A model generated the notes under the pieces. It was not told where the DNA came from. It worked only from the letters and a program-made list of their open reading frames with translations, and ran no database searches. From Roseovarius sp. (lineage in GTDB: Bacteria; Pseudomonadota; Alphaproteobacteria; Rhodobacterales; Rhodobacteraceae): a DNA stretch of 64,000 bases. The position numbers and the translations under genes are program-made. The DNA is taken from assembly GCF_030373445.1 (NCBI RefSeq), contig NZ_JAUCYU010000004.1, forward strand, positions 248,001 to 312,000, read 5' to 3'. This document shows, one piece after another, positions 1-7,264 of this stretch (its first letter is position 1; each line of letters opens with the position of its first letter).

Positions 1-300
1 TTTATCATCGGCATCTGGGCCAAGAACTTCGAACAGCTTCAGCTCATCCCGCTGCTGATCATCACGCCGCTGGTGTTCCTCGGGGGCTCGTTCTACTCGA
101 TCTCGATGCTGCCGCCGGTCTGGCAGACGATCACCATGTTCAACCCGGTGGTCTACCTGATCTCGGGGTTCCGCTGGTCGTTCTTCGGGCAGGCCGACGT
201 GGCGATCGGGTTCAGCCTGTTCGCCATCGGGCTGTTCACGGCGATCTGCATCGGGATCATCTGGCTGATCTTCAAGACCGGCTGGCGCATCCGCTCGTGA
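1..300 (+). CDS. ABC-2 type transporter permease, C-terminal part (partial)
   Basis: This is the 3' end of a gene that begins before the window; 99 codons are visible in frame from base 1 to a TGA. The fragment is strongly hydrophobic, with a segment around LLIITPLVFLGGSFYSISML, the FNPVVYLISGFRW stretch and a final membrane helix before a basic tail (KTGWRIRS). The P-L-x-F-L-G-G-x-F-Y-S pattern followed by N-P-x-x-Y is characteristic of ABC-2 family permeases, which export polysaccharides or drugs with a separate ATPase. The ATPase partner is presumably upstream, outside the window. The substrate cannot be told from this fragment. Confidence 0.85.
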   Translation, partial: FIIGIWAKNFEQLQLIPLLIITPLVFLGGSFYSISMLPPVWQTITMFNPVVYLISGFRWSFFGQADVAIGFSLFAIGLFTAICIGIIWLIFKTGWRIRS

Positions 301-479
301 GTGCCGTCGGATTCCGGGTATTTTTTGAGCGATGAAAGCCGGGGCGGCACGCGATCCTTGCGTGCCGCAGGGTAAGACCGCCGCATAATGTGCCTTGCGC
401 ACAAGTTTTTTCGCCCGGGGCGGAAAACAGCGGGGGCCCGCGCCTTGTTATAGGGGCCCGCGCAATCTACATCGGGCGG

Positions 480-1277
480 ATGAAGCTTTCTTTGCCCCTT
501 GTCGACCGCGGGCCGCTTGTCGCCGTGATCCGCCTGAATGGTGCCATCGGTACGGGCGGGCGCGCCCAGCTCAATGACGAGGCGATGGCCCCGATCATCG
601 AAAAGGCCTTCAAGCGGGGCAAGCCCAAGGCCGTGGCGCTGGTGATCAACTCCCCCGGTGGTTCGCCCGTGCAATCCTCCCTCATCGCCGCCCGCATCCG
701 CCGGCTGGCCGAGGAGAAGGCGATCCCCGTGCATGCCTTCGTCGAGGACGTGGCGGCCTCGGGCGGTTACTGGCTGGCCGCCTCGGCCGACGATATCTGG
801 GTCGACGACAGCTCGATCGTGGGCTCGATCGGGGTGATCTCCGCGGGTTTCGGCGCGCATGTCCTGCTCGCCCGGCAGGGGGTGGAGCGCCGCGTCTACA
901 CCGCCGGCAAATCGAAAAGCATGCTCGACCCGTTCCTTCCCGAGAAGGAGGAGGACGTCAAACGCCTCAAATCCCTCCTCGACCAGATGCACGAGACCTT
1001 CACCGCCTATATCAAGTCCCGCCGCGGCGACCGGCTCGCCGACCGGCAGGACCTGTTCACCGGTGAGTTCTGGCTGGGCGCCCGCGCGGTCGAGCTGGGC
1101 CTCGTCGACGGGGTGGGGCACGTGGTGCCCAAGCTGAAGGCGCTCTACGGCGACAAGGTGCGCTTTGCCCGTTACGGCAAGAAGCGCGGCCTGTTCCAGC
1201 GGTTCGGCGCCACCATGGCGCAGGATGCCATCGACACGATCGAGGAGCGGGCGGCCTTTGCCCGTTTCGGCCTCTGA
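480..1277 (+). CDS. S49 family (SppA-like) serine peptidase
   Basis: A 265-residue protease of the SppA/signal-peptide-peptidase family, which uses a Ser-Lys dyad to degrade peptides such as cleaved signal peptides. The likely nucleophile is Ser94 in AASGGYWLA and the general base Lys146 in the TAGKSKSMLDPF segment, preceded by the oxyanion region INSPGGSP at about 57-63. I chose the ATG at 480 because the protein then begins MKLSLPLVDRG; an upstream in-frame ATG at 390 adds 30 residues that look non-coding. No membrane anchor or signal peptide is visible, so it is probably soluble and cytoplasmic, shorter than E. coli SppA and closer to the single-domain form. The next gene starts two bases after its stop. 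Confidence 0.9.
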   Translation: MKLSLPLVDRGPLVAVIRLNGAIGTGGRAQLNDEAMAPIIEKAFKRGKPKAVALVINSPGGSPVQSSLIAARIRRLAEEKAIPVHAFVEDVAASGGYWLAASADDIWVDDSSIVGSIGVISAGFGAHVLLARQGVERRVYTAGKSKSMLDPFLPEKEEDVKRLKSLLDQMHETFTAYIKSRRGDRLADRQDLFTGEFWLGARAVELGLVDGVGHVVPKLKALYGDKVRFARYGKKRGLFQRFGATMAQDAIDTIEERAAFARFGL

Positions 1278-1278
1278 C

Positions 1279-1446
1279 GTGATCGTCAAGATCGTCATAC
1301 TCTTCCTCGTGTTCATGGTGGTCATGGCCATGTTCGGCAAGCTGAGGTTCCCCGGCCAGCAGAAGCTGGCCTCGGCGCGCTGCAGCAATTGCGGCCGGTT
1401 CCGGCTCGGCAAGGGTCCCTGCGACTGCCGGAAGGGCAAGAAATGA
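1279..1446 (+). CDS. Small membrane-anchored zinc-ribbon-like protein
   Basis: A 55-residue protein starting at a GTG directly after the peptidase stop. It has one N-terminal hydrophobic helix (VKIVILFLVFMVVMAMF) and a short C-terminal domain with CSNCGRF followed by CDC, four cysteines that could hold a zinc ion. It overlaps the following antiporter gene by four bases (ATGA), so the three genes 480-2405 look co-transcribed and translationally coupled. It resembles short conserved hypothetical proteins of Rhodobacteraceae. The function is unknown; the context does not decide whether it serves the peptidase or the antiporter. Confidence 0.75.
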   Translation: MIVKIVILFLVFMVVMAMFGKLRFPGQQKLASARCSNCGRFRLGKGPCDCRKGKK

Positions 1447-2405
1447 TCCCATGGCTCTACGCGGGACTCGGGTTGCTCATCCTGCTGCTGGCGGGCGACG
1501 CGCTGGTGAAGGGCGCGGTGAACCTCAGCCTGCGGGTGGGCATACCGGCGCTGATCGTCAGCCTGACGATCGTCGCCTTCGGCACCTCCGCGCCGGAGCT
1601 GCTGATCTCGCTCAACGCGGTGCTCGATGACAAGCCGGGCCTCGCGCTGGGCAACGTGGTGGGTTCCAACACCGCCAACATCCTGCTGGTGCTGGGGGTG
1701 CCCGCGCTGATCTCGGGCCTGCACACCAGCCAGTGCGAGACCCGCAAGACCTACCTGTTCATGATCGGCGGCTCGGTCGTCTTCATCGGCCTCGCCTTCC
1801 GTGGCACCTTCGACATGCTGGCCGGTGCCGTGCTCCTCGCGATGCTGGGCTACGTGCTGGCCGACGCCTTCCGCGACGCCCGCAACCACCGCCGGGCCTG
1901 CGCGGCCGCAGCACTCGACCCCGATGACGAGGAAGAGGTCGAGGGCGCCGATCCGGATATGCCGTGGTGGCAGATCTTCGTCTTCCTCGTGCTGGGCCTT
2001 GCCGGCCTGCCGCTGGGCGCCGACCTGCTGGTCGACCATGCCTCGATCATCGCCCGCCGCTACGGCGTCAGCGACTCGGTCATCGGCCTGACGCTGGTGG
2101 CGCTGGGCACCTCGCTGCCGGAACTGGCGACCACCGTGATGGCCGCGCTCCGCCGCCAGGCCGATGTGGCGCTCGGCAACGTGATTGGGTCGAACCTGTT
2201 CAACCTTCTCGCCATCATCGGCATCACCACCATGATCGGCGAAATCCCCGTTGACCCGGAATTCCTGCAATTCGACCTGTGGGTGATGCTGGCGGCGTCG
2301 CTGCTGCTGGGGCCGTTCGTGTTCCTGAGGATGGATATCAACCGTCTCTGGGGCATTGCCTTGACGGCGCTCTATCTCATCTATGTCTTTGTCGTACTGA
2401 GCTGA
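1443..2405 (+). CDS. Calcium/sodium antiporter, CaCA family (YrbG-like)
   Basis: A 320-residue inner-membrane cation exchanger. The family's two inverted alpha-repeats are plain: the first has FGTSAPEL followed by LGNVVGSNTANILL at roughly residues 40-80, the second LGTSLPEL followed by LGNVIGSNLFNLLA at roughly 220-260. The glutamates of the two GTSxPE motifs and the asparagines of GNxxGSN line the ion sites in known structures. A central acidic cytoplasmic loop (DPDDEEEVEGADPD) separates the halves. The start at 1443 overlaps the previous stop. The family exchanges Ca2+ for Na+ or H+; the exact ions here are inferred from family membership. Confidence 0.92.
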   Translation: MIPWLYAGLGLLILLLAGDALVKGAVNLSLRVGIPALIVSLTIVAFGTSAPELLISLNAVLDDKPGLALGNVVGSNTANILLVLGVPALISGLHTSQCETRKTYLFMIGGSVVFIGLAFRGTFDMLAGAVLLAMLGYVLADAFRDARNHRRACAAAALDPDDEEEVEGADPDMPWWQIFVFLVLGLAGLPLGADLLVDHASIIARRYGVSDSVIGLTLVALGTSLPELATTVMAALRRQADVALGNVIGSNLFNLLAIIGITTMIGEIPVDPEFLQFDLWVMLAASLLLGPFVFLRMDINRLWGIALTALYLIYVFVVLS

Positions 2406-2422
2406 AACAGGGGGCAGGGCAC

Positions 2423-3205
2423 ATGGCAGGGGCATTGGTGACAGGGGCGGGCAAGCGGCTGGGCCGCGCGATGGCGCTGGAACTGGCGCGGCGCGGCCAT
2501 GATGTGGCGGTGCATTACGCCACCTCCGCCGACGCCGCCGCCGACGTGGTGACCGAGATCGAGGGGATGGGCCGCCGCGCCGTGGCGCTTCAGGCCGACC
2601 TGCTCGTCGAGGACGAGGTGCAGGCCCTTCTCCCCCGCGCGGCCGAGGCGCTGGGCGGGCCCATCCTGACGCTGGTCAACAACGCCTCGATCTTCGAGTA
2701 TGACAAGATCGACACCGCCACCCGCGACAGCTGGGACAGGCATCTCGAAAGCAACCTGCGCGCGCCCTTCGTGCTGATCCAGGCGCTGGCGGCCCAGGTG
2801 CCCGACCCGGAAACGGAAGAGAACGGCGAGCCGGTGGCGCAAGGCCTCGTCGTCAACATGATCGACCAGCGCGTCCGCAAGCTGACGCCCGAGTTCATGA
2901 GCTACACCATCGCCAAGTCGGCCCTCTGGACCCTGACGCAAACCGCCGCGCAGGGGCTGGCGCCAAGGGTCAGGGTCAACGGCATCGGCCCGGGCCCCAC
3001 GATCATCGGCCACCGCCAGAGCGACGACCACTTCCGCCGGCAGCGGCAGGCGACCGTCCTGCAACGCGGCGCCGATGCCACCGATATCACCGCCGCGCTG
3101 GGCTACCTGCTCGACGCGCGGGCCGTCACGGGCCAGTTGATCTGCGTAGACGGCGGCCAGCACCTCGGATGGCAGACACCCGACATCCAAGGCGTCGAGC
3201 CCTGA
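2423..3205 (+). CDS. SDR-family oxidoreductase, pteridine reductase (FolM)-like
   Basis: A 260-residue short-chain dehydrogenase/reductase with the N-terminal nucleotide motif TGAGKRLGRA (residues 7-16), NNAS in the middle and the catalytic YTIAK. The TGxxKRLG form of the glycine motif, where Arg/Lys recognise the NADPH phosphate, is typical of pteridine/dihydromonapterin reductases such as FolM and PTR1, so reduction of a pterin is a reasonable guess; this matters because pterin-linked moaD/moaE lie downstream. The ATG at 2423 has a purine-rich stretch (ggggcagggc) ahead. It is followed by an AT-rich gap before uvrC. Confidence 0.82.
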   Translation: MAGALVTGAGKRLGRAMALELARRGHDVAVHYATSADAAADVVTEIEGMGRRAVALQADLLVEDEVQALLPRAAEALGGPILTLVNNASIFEYDKIDTATRDSWDRHLESNLRAPFVLIQALAAQVPDPETEENGEPVAQGLVVNMIDQRVRKLTPEFMSYTIAKSALWTLTQTAAQGLAPRVRVNGIGPGPTIIGHRQSDDHFRRQRQATVLQRGADATDITAALGYLLDARAVTGQLICVDGGQHLGWQTPDIQGVEP

Positions 3206-3281
3206 TCCTGCCACAAGTTGTACACCTGTCACGCGCCCGTGAGGGAAGCGTTACAAAAAGTTTAATGTTTTCAGTAGATTG

Positions 3282-3293
3282 CTGTATATACAG
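3282..3293. promoter_or_regulatory. Perfect 12-bp palindrome CTGTATATACAG upstream of uvrC
   Basis: CTGTATATACAG is a perfect palindrome followed by TTTTTT, in a markedly AT-rich stretch (about 3245-3440) of an otherwise GC-rich window. It looks like a shortened gammaproteobacterial LexA half-site pair (CTGT-N4-ACAG rather than CTGT-N8-ACAG) and does not match the alphaproteobacterial LexA consensus GTTC-N7-GTTC. A second perfect inverted repeat, TTCAAT-AC-ATTGAA, lies at 3310-3323. These may be operators or promoter structure for uvrC; there is no direct evidence of function. Confidence 0.35.
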
Positions 3294-3405
3294 TTTTTTA
3301 TCCAATGATTTCAATACATTGAAAAACTGCCTAAAATTTAATCAGGTCAACGAACTCAGCCAAAAACAACGGAAATTTTGGTATGCCAAGAAGTTGTCCG
3401 CAGAG

Positions 3406-3414
3406 TTATCCACA
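3406..3414 (+). promoter_or_regulatory. Perfect DnaA box TTATCCACA in the uvrC leader
   Basis: TTATCCACA matches the high-affinity DnaA-box consensus exactly and sits about 80 bases upstream of the uvrC start in the AT-rich intergenic segment. Single boxes occur by chance, but the position in a promoter region makes DnaA-linked control of uvrC possible. No cluster of boxes is visible, so it is not a replication origin. Confidence 0.4.
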
Positions 3415-3491
3415 AGAATCGTGGAAAGCTTTCCTCTTGATCTCACCCGGTTAAGATTGCAGCCCGGCCCAAGAATCATCAAGTACCCCCA

Positions 3492-5363
3492 ATGACCGAG
3501 CAACCCCAGCAAACCGCGCCGCGCACCGGCCATTCCGTGATCCAGGGCTACCTGAAGACGCTCGACGCCTCGCCGGGGGTCTACCGGATGCTCGATGCGC
3601 AGGCGCGCGTGCTCTATGTCGGCAAGGCGCGCAACCTCCGGGCGCGGGTGTCGAACTATGCCCGCCCCGCCGGTCACACCCCGCGCATCGCCCGGATGAT
3701 CCGCGAAACCGCGTCGATGATGTTCCTCACCACCTCGACCGAGACCGAGGCGCTGCTGCTCGAACAGAACCTCATCAAGCAGTTGAAGCCGCGCTACAAC
3801 GTGCTCCTGCGCGACGACAAGAGCTTCCCCAACATCATGGTGACCAAGGCGCACCCCTACCCGATGATCAAGAAGCACCGGGGCGCCAAGACCGAAAAGG
3901 GCGCCTATTACGGCCCCTTCGCCAGCGCCGGCGCGGTCAACCGGACGCTCGCGCAGCTTCAGAAGGTGTTCCAGCTCCGCAACTGCTCGGATTCCATGTT
4001 CGAAAGCCGCACGCGCCCCTGCCTGCAATACCAGATCAAGCGCTGCACCGCGCCCTGCGTCGGCTACATCTCGGAAGAGGAGTACGGCGCACAGGTGCGC
4101 GACGCCGAGCGCTATCTCTCCGGCCGCTCCACCGACGTGCAGGAGAAGCTGAAGACCCAGATGATGGACGCCTCCGAACAGATGGAGTTCGAGCGCGCCG
4201 CCGCCCTGCGCGACCGGATCAAGGCGCTGACCCAGGTGCAGACGGCCCAGGGCATCAACCCCCGCACCGTGACCGAGGCCGACCTGCTGGCGCTGCATCT
4301 CGAGAACGGACAGGCCTGCGTGCAGGTGTTCTTCATCCGCGCCGGGCAGAACTGGGGCAACAACGATTTCTACCCCCGCGTCGGCGCCGACGTGGAAGAG
4401 GCCGAGGTGCTCGAGGCCTTCCTCGGTCAATTCTACGACAACAAGGAACCGCCCCGGCAGGTGATCCTCTCGCACCCGATCGAGAACGAAGACCTGATGG
4501 CCGACGCCCTTTCCGGCAAGCGCGGCGGCAAGGTCGAGATCCTCGTGCCCAGGCGTGGCGAGAAGGCCGAGCTGGTCGACAGCGCCCTGCGCAACGCCCG
4601 CGAGAGCCTCGCCCGCAAGATGGCCGAGACGGCGACGCAGGCCAAGCTGCTCAAGGGTCTGGCCGAGGCGTTCGAGCTGGACGAGCCGCCGAAACGCATC
4701 GAGGTCTACGACAACAGCCACATCCAGGGCACCAACGCCGTCGGCGCCATGATCGTCGCCGGCCCCGACGGGCTGATGAAGAACCAGTACCGCAAGTTCA
4801 ACATCCGCGGCGACGACCTGACCCCGGGCGACGATTTCGGCATGATGAAGGAGGTGCTGACCCGCCGCTTCAAGCGCCTGCTGAAGGAAGACCCCGACCG
4901 GGAAGAGGGGCACTGGCCCGACCTGCTGCTGATCGACGGCGGGGCAGGGCAGGTAAGCGCCGTGGCCCAGATCATGCGCGAGATGGGCGTGCAGGATATC
5001 CCCATGGTCGGCGTCGCCAAGGGCATCGACCGCGACCACGGCAAGGAGGAATTCCACCGTGTCGGCAAGCGCCCCACCGCTTTGCGCCACAACGACCCGG
5101 TGCTCTATTTCATCCAGCGCCTGCGCGACGAGGCGCACCGCTTTGCCATCGGCACCCACCGGGCGAAACGCGCCAAGGGCGTCTCGGCCTCGCCGCTCGA
5201 CGACATCCCCGGCGTGGGCGCGGCCCGCAAACGCGCGCTGCTTACCCATTTCGGCTCCGCCAAGGCCGTCAGCCGCGCGGCCCTGAGCGACCTCAAGGCG
5301 GTCGAGGGTGTGTCGGAAGGACTGGCCCAGAAGGTCTACGACTATTTCCACGAGAAGGGCTAG
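3492..5363 (+). CDS. uvrC: Excinuclease ABC subunit C
   Basis: UvrC makes both incisions flanking DNA lesions in nucleotide excision repair, with UvrA and UvrB. The 623-residue protein has the full domain order: N-terminal GIY-YIG nuclease ([22 protein letters not shown], about 29-50), a cysteine cluster region ([13 protein letters not shown]), the UvrB-interacting UVR motif (about 215-245, [13 protein letters not shown]), the RNase-H-like C-terminal nuclease ([10 protein letters not shown] and [10 protein letters not shown]) and tandem helix-hairpin-helix motifs at the end ([13 protein letters not shown]). The length is normal for the family. It heads a run of same-strand genes leading to pgsA, moaD and moaE. 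Confidence 0.98.
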   Translation: MTEQPQQTAPRTGHSVIQGYLKTLDASPGVYRMLDAQARVLYVGKARNLRARVSNYARPAGHTPRIARMIRETASMMFLTTSTETEALLLEQNLIKQLKPRYNVLLRDDKSFPNIMVTKAHPYPMIKKHRGAKTEKGAYYGPFASAGAVNRTLAQLQKVFQLRNCSDSMFESRTRPCLQYQIKRCTAPCVGYISEEEYGAQVRDAERYLSGRSTDVQEKLKTQMMDASEQMEFERAAALRDRIKALTQVQTAQGINPRTVTEADLLALHLENGQACVQVFFIRAGQNWGNNDFYPRVGADVEEAEVLEAFLGQFYDNKEPPRQVILSHPIENEDLMADALSGKRGGKVEILVPRRGEKAELVDSALRNARESLARKMAETATQAKLLKGLAEAFELDEPPKRIEVYDNSHIQGTNAVGAMIVAGPDGLMKNQYRKFNIRGDDLTPGDDFGMMKEVLTRRFKRLLKEDPDREEGHWPDLLLIDGGAGQVSAVAQIMREMGVQDIPMVGVAKGIDRDHGKEEFHRVGKRPTALRHNDPVLYFIQRLRDEAHRFAIGTHRAKRAKGVSASPLDDIPGVGAARKRALLTHFGSAKAVSRAALSDLKAVEGVSEGLAQKVYDYFHEKG

Positions 5364-5558
5364 GCGCCCGGGGGTTTCCACGGCCCCTTCCCGTGCTTAC
5401 CTCATCCCCATTCCTCACCGCCCCTGACACCGCCATTCAAGCGGCGCAAAGGGCGGTTCACCCCGAAGAGGAGCACGACAGGACAAGCGGCCAACCAACC
5501 CCGGCCAGACCCACGCTTGACCTTTCCCGTGCCTCCGGAAAGGTCTAAGACTGGCCCC

Positions 5559-6218
5559 ATGACGTGGACCATACCAAACGTGCTCACCACCCTCCGGCTG
5601 CTGGCGGCGCCGGCGGTGGCGGTGATGTTCCTCTATTTCACCCGGCCCTGGGCCGACTGGTTTGCGCTTGTCCTCTTCGTGGGCGCGGCGATCACCGACT
5701 ATTTCGACGGCTACCTCGCCCGGATGTGGAAACAGACCACCAAGCTCGGCACCATGCTCGACCCCATCGCCGACAAGGCGATGGTGGTGATCGCGCTGAT
5801 GGTGATCGTGGGCTATTCCAGCATGTCGCCCTGGCTGGTCCTGCCGGCCACCGTGATCCTCTTCCGCGAGGTGTTCGTCAGCGGGTTGCGCGAATTCCTC
5901 GGAGACACGGCGGGCACGCTCAAGGTCACGAAGCTCGCCAAGTGGAAGACAACCGCCCAGATGGTCGCCATCGCCGTGCTCTTTGCCCAGGGCGTGTTCG
6001 AGCACTACCTCTGGGCCAGCACCGAAGGCATGGATCAGAACCTCGTCGACGCCATCCTGCGCGGGCAGGAGGACGACCTGCACGGCCTGCAATGGAAGAT
6101 GACCGGCATGGTCTGGTCGGGCCATGTGGGCCTTTGGCTTCTCTGGATCGCCGCGGCGCTGACGCTCATCACCGGGTTCGACTATTTCCGCAAGGCGACT
6201 CCGTTTCTGAAGGACTGA
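5559..6218 (+). CDS. pgsA: CDP-diacylglycerol--glycerol-3-phosphate 3-phosphatidyltransferase
   Basis: Catalyses the committed step of phosphatidylglycerol synthesis in the inner membrane, joining CDP-diacylglycerol to glycerol-3-phosphate. The CDP-alcohol phosphatidyltransferase signature D-G-x2-A-R-x8-G-x3-D-x3-D is complete at residues 50-72, with Asp68 and Asp72 as the last two metal or base aspartates. Several hydrophobic helices follow. The start at 5559 gives MTWTIPNVLTTLRLL, the usual N-terminus; an upstream ATG at 5517 adds 14 unlikely residues. Length 219 aa is slightly above the E. coli protein. Confidence 0.95.
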   Translation: MTWTIPNVLTTLRLLAAPAVAVMFLYFTRPWADWFALVLFVGAAITDYFDGYLARMWKQTTKLGTMLDPIADKAMVVIALMVIVGYSSMSPWLVLPATVILFREVFVSGLREFLGDTAGTLKVTKLAKWKTTAQMVAIAVLFAQGVFEHYLWASTEGMDQNLVDAILRGQEDDLHGLQWKMTGMVWSGHVGLWLLWIAAALTLITGFDYFRKATPFLKD

Positions 6219-6222
6219 CGTG

Positions 6223-6468
6223 ATGGATGTTCTCTATTTCGCATGGGTGCGCGAACGCATCGGCCATCCGAAAGACTGCATCGAAACGCCCCCCGGCACG
6301 GTGCGCGAGCTGGTCGAGGACCTGTGCAGCCGCGAGGAGCGCTATGCCGCCGCCTTCGCCGACCTTTCCGCGCTGCGCGTGGCGGTCGACCAGCAGCTTT
6401 CCGATTTCGACGCCCCCCTTGACGGCGTGCGCGAGGTGGCGTTCTTCCCGCCGATGACCGGGGGCTGA
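6223..6468 (+). CDS. moaD: Molybdopterin synthase sulfur-carrier subunit
   Basis: An 81-residue beta-grasp protein ending in the essential Gly-Gly (PPMTGG), which is thiocarboxylated and then supplies sulfur for converting cyclic pyranopterin monophosphate to molybdopterin. The start begins only five bases after the pgsA stop; a GTG at 6220 just ahead of the ATG could serve instead. Five bases separate its stop from moaE, so the two subunits of molybdopterin synthase are made together. The pairing of moaDE with pgsA and uvrC is a conserved arrangement in Rhodobacterales. Confidence 0.93.
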   Translation: MDVLYFAWVRERIGHPKDCIETPPGTVRELVEDLCSREERYAAAFADLSALRVAVDQQLSDFDAPLDGVREVAFFPPMTGG

Positions 6469-6473
6469 GGCGC

Positions 6474-6917
6474 ATGGAGATCCGCGTTCAGGCAGAGCCG
6501 TTCGATTTCGGCGCCGAGGCCGGCGCCTTCGCCGCGCGCCAGGCGGGCATGGGCGCCGTCGTCACCTTCACCGGCATCGTCCGTGACCTGGAGGGTGGCG
6601 GCCTCCGCGCGATGGAGATCGAGCATTACCCGGGCATGACCGAAAAGGCGATCGAGGCCATCGCGTCAGAGGCCGCCGACCGCTGGCACACCGGCGACCT
6701 TCTGGTCATCCACCGCTACGGGCCGCTGGCGCCGGGCGAGATGATCATGATGGTCGCCACCGCCGCCCCGCACCGGGCCGACGCTTTCCAGGCGGCGGAG
6801 TTCCTGATGGATTTCCTGAAATCCCGCGCGCCGTTCTGGAAAAAGGAAGTGGCACAGGACGGCGCCGACTGGGTCGCCGCCCGGGACGAGGATGAAGACG
6901 CGCTGAACCGCTGGTAG
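6474..6917 (+). CDS. moaE: Molybdopterin synthase catalytic subunit
   Basis: The 147-residue large subunit of molybdopterin synthase, which holds the pterin substrate while MoaD donates sulfur. The conserved motif FTGIVRD lies at residues 32-38, and the FLKSRAPFWKKE motif carries the two conserved lysines at 116 and 123 (equivalent in spacing to E. coli Lys119 and Lys126). The length is normal. It ends the operon; the next gene faces the opposite way. It supplies the cofactor needed by the molybdopterin hydroxylase encoded at 29.7-32.4 kb. Confidence 0.96.
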   Translation: MEIRVQAEPFDFGAEAGAFAARQAGMGAVVTFTGIVRDLEGGGLRAMEIEHYPGMTEKAIEAIASEAADRWHTGDLLVIHRYGPLAPGEMIMMVATAAPHRADAFQAAEFLMDFLKSRAPFWKKEVAQDGADWVAARDEDEDALNRW

Positions 6918-6927
6918 GCGGCCGCGC

Positions 6928-7191
6928 TCAGTCGCGGTAGTCTTCCGGATCCTCGGCCAGGGTCGAGCCGCCGACGGCATAATACCTGTCCGCCTCGTCA
7001 TCGGGTTTCCGGATCCCGGCGAAGAACAGCACGACGCCGACGAACCCCAACAGCCCGCCGCCGAACAGCGCGATATAGATATGGTCCTGGTTGCTGCTTC
7101 CGGTCGCAAGGTTCAGCTCGTTCAGGGCAAACACGACCCCGCCCAGGACAAAGCCCAGCGACAGCAGCAGAAGGGTGATCTTCCTGATCAT
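6928..7191 (-). CDS. Small two-helix membrane protein of unknown function
   Basis: An 87-residue protein with two predicted membrane helices: residues about 5-25 (ITLLLLSLGFVLGGVVFAL) and about 42-61 (IALFGGGLLGFVGVVLFFAGI). The C-terminal tail is acidic and ends in EDPEDYRD. Its stop is ten bases from the moaE stop (convergent). The start is the ATG nearest a GGAGGA-like sequence (atccggtatgatc context). I do not recognise a family; it could be a small inner-membrane protein conserved only among close relatives. Confidence 0.6.
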   Translation of the reverse strand: MIRKITLLLLSLGFVLGGVVFALNELNLATGSSNQDHIYIALFGGGLLGFVGVVLFFAGIRKPDDEADRYYAVGGSTLAEDPEDYRD

Positions 7192-7264
7192 ACCGGATCC
7201 TCCTCCACTGGAGGTAGCACAGTGTCGCGCGATTTCACCTTTCTGTCAAAGCCGGATCGGCGGG

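Noticed and set aside
153-2435. Long minus-strand open frame of 760 codons opposite the peptidase, antiporter and SDR genes
   Set aside because: It overlaps four well-supported plus-strand genes, has the His/Gln/Arg-heavy composition of antisense frames in GC-rich DNA and shows no domain.
3282-3293. CTGTATATACAG read as a standard LexA box
   Set aside because: The spacer between CTGT and ACAG is four, not eight, bases, and alphaproteobacterial LexA uses a direct repeat GTTC-N7-GTTC; kept only as an unexplained palindrome.
3406-3414. DnaA box considered as part of a replication origin
   Set aside because: Only one box is seen and no dnaA, parAB, hemE or repABC gene is nearby.
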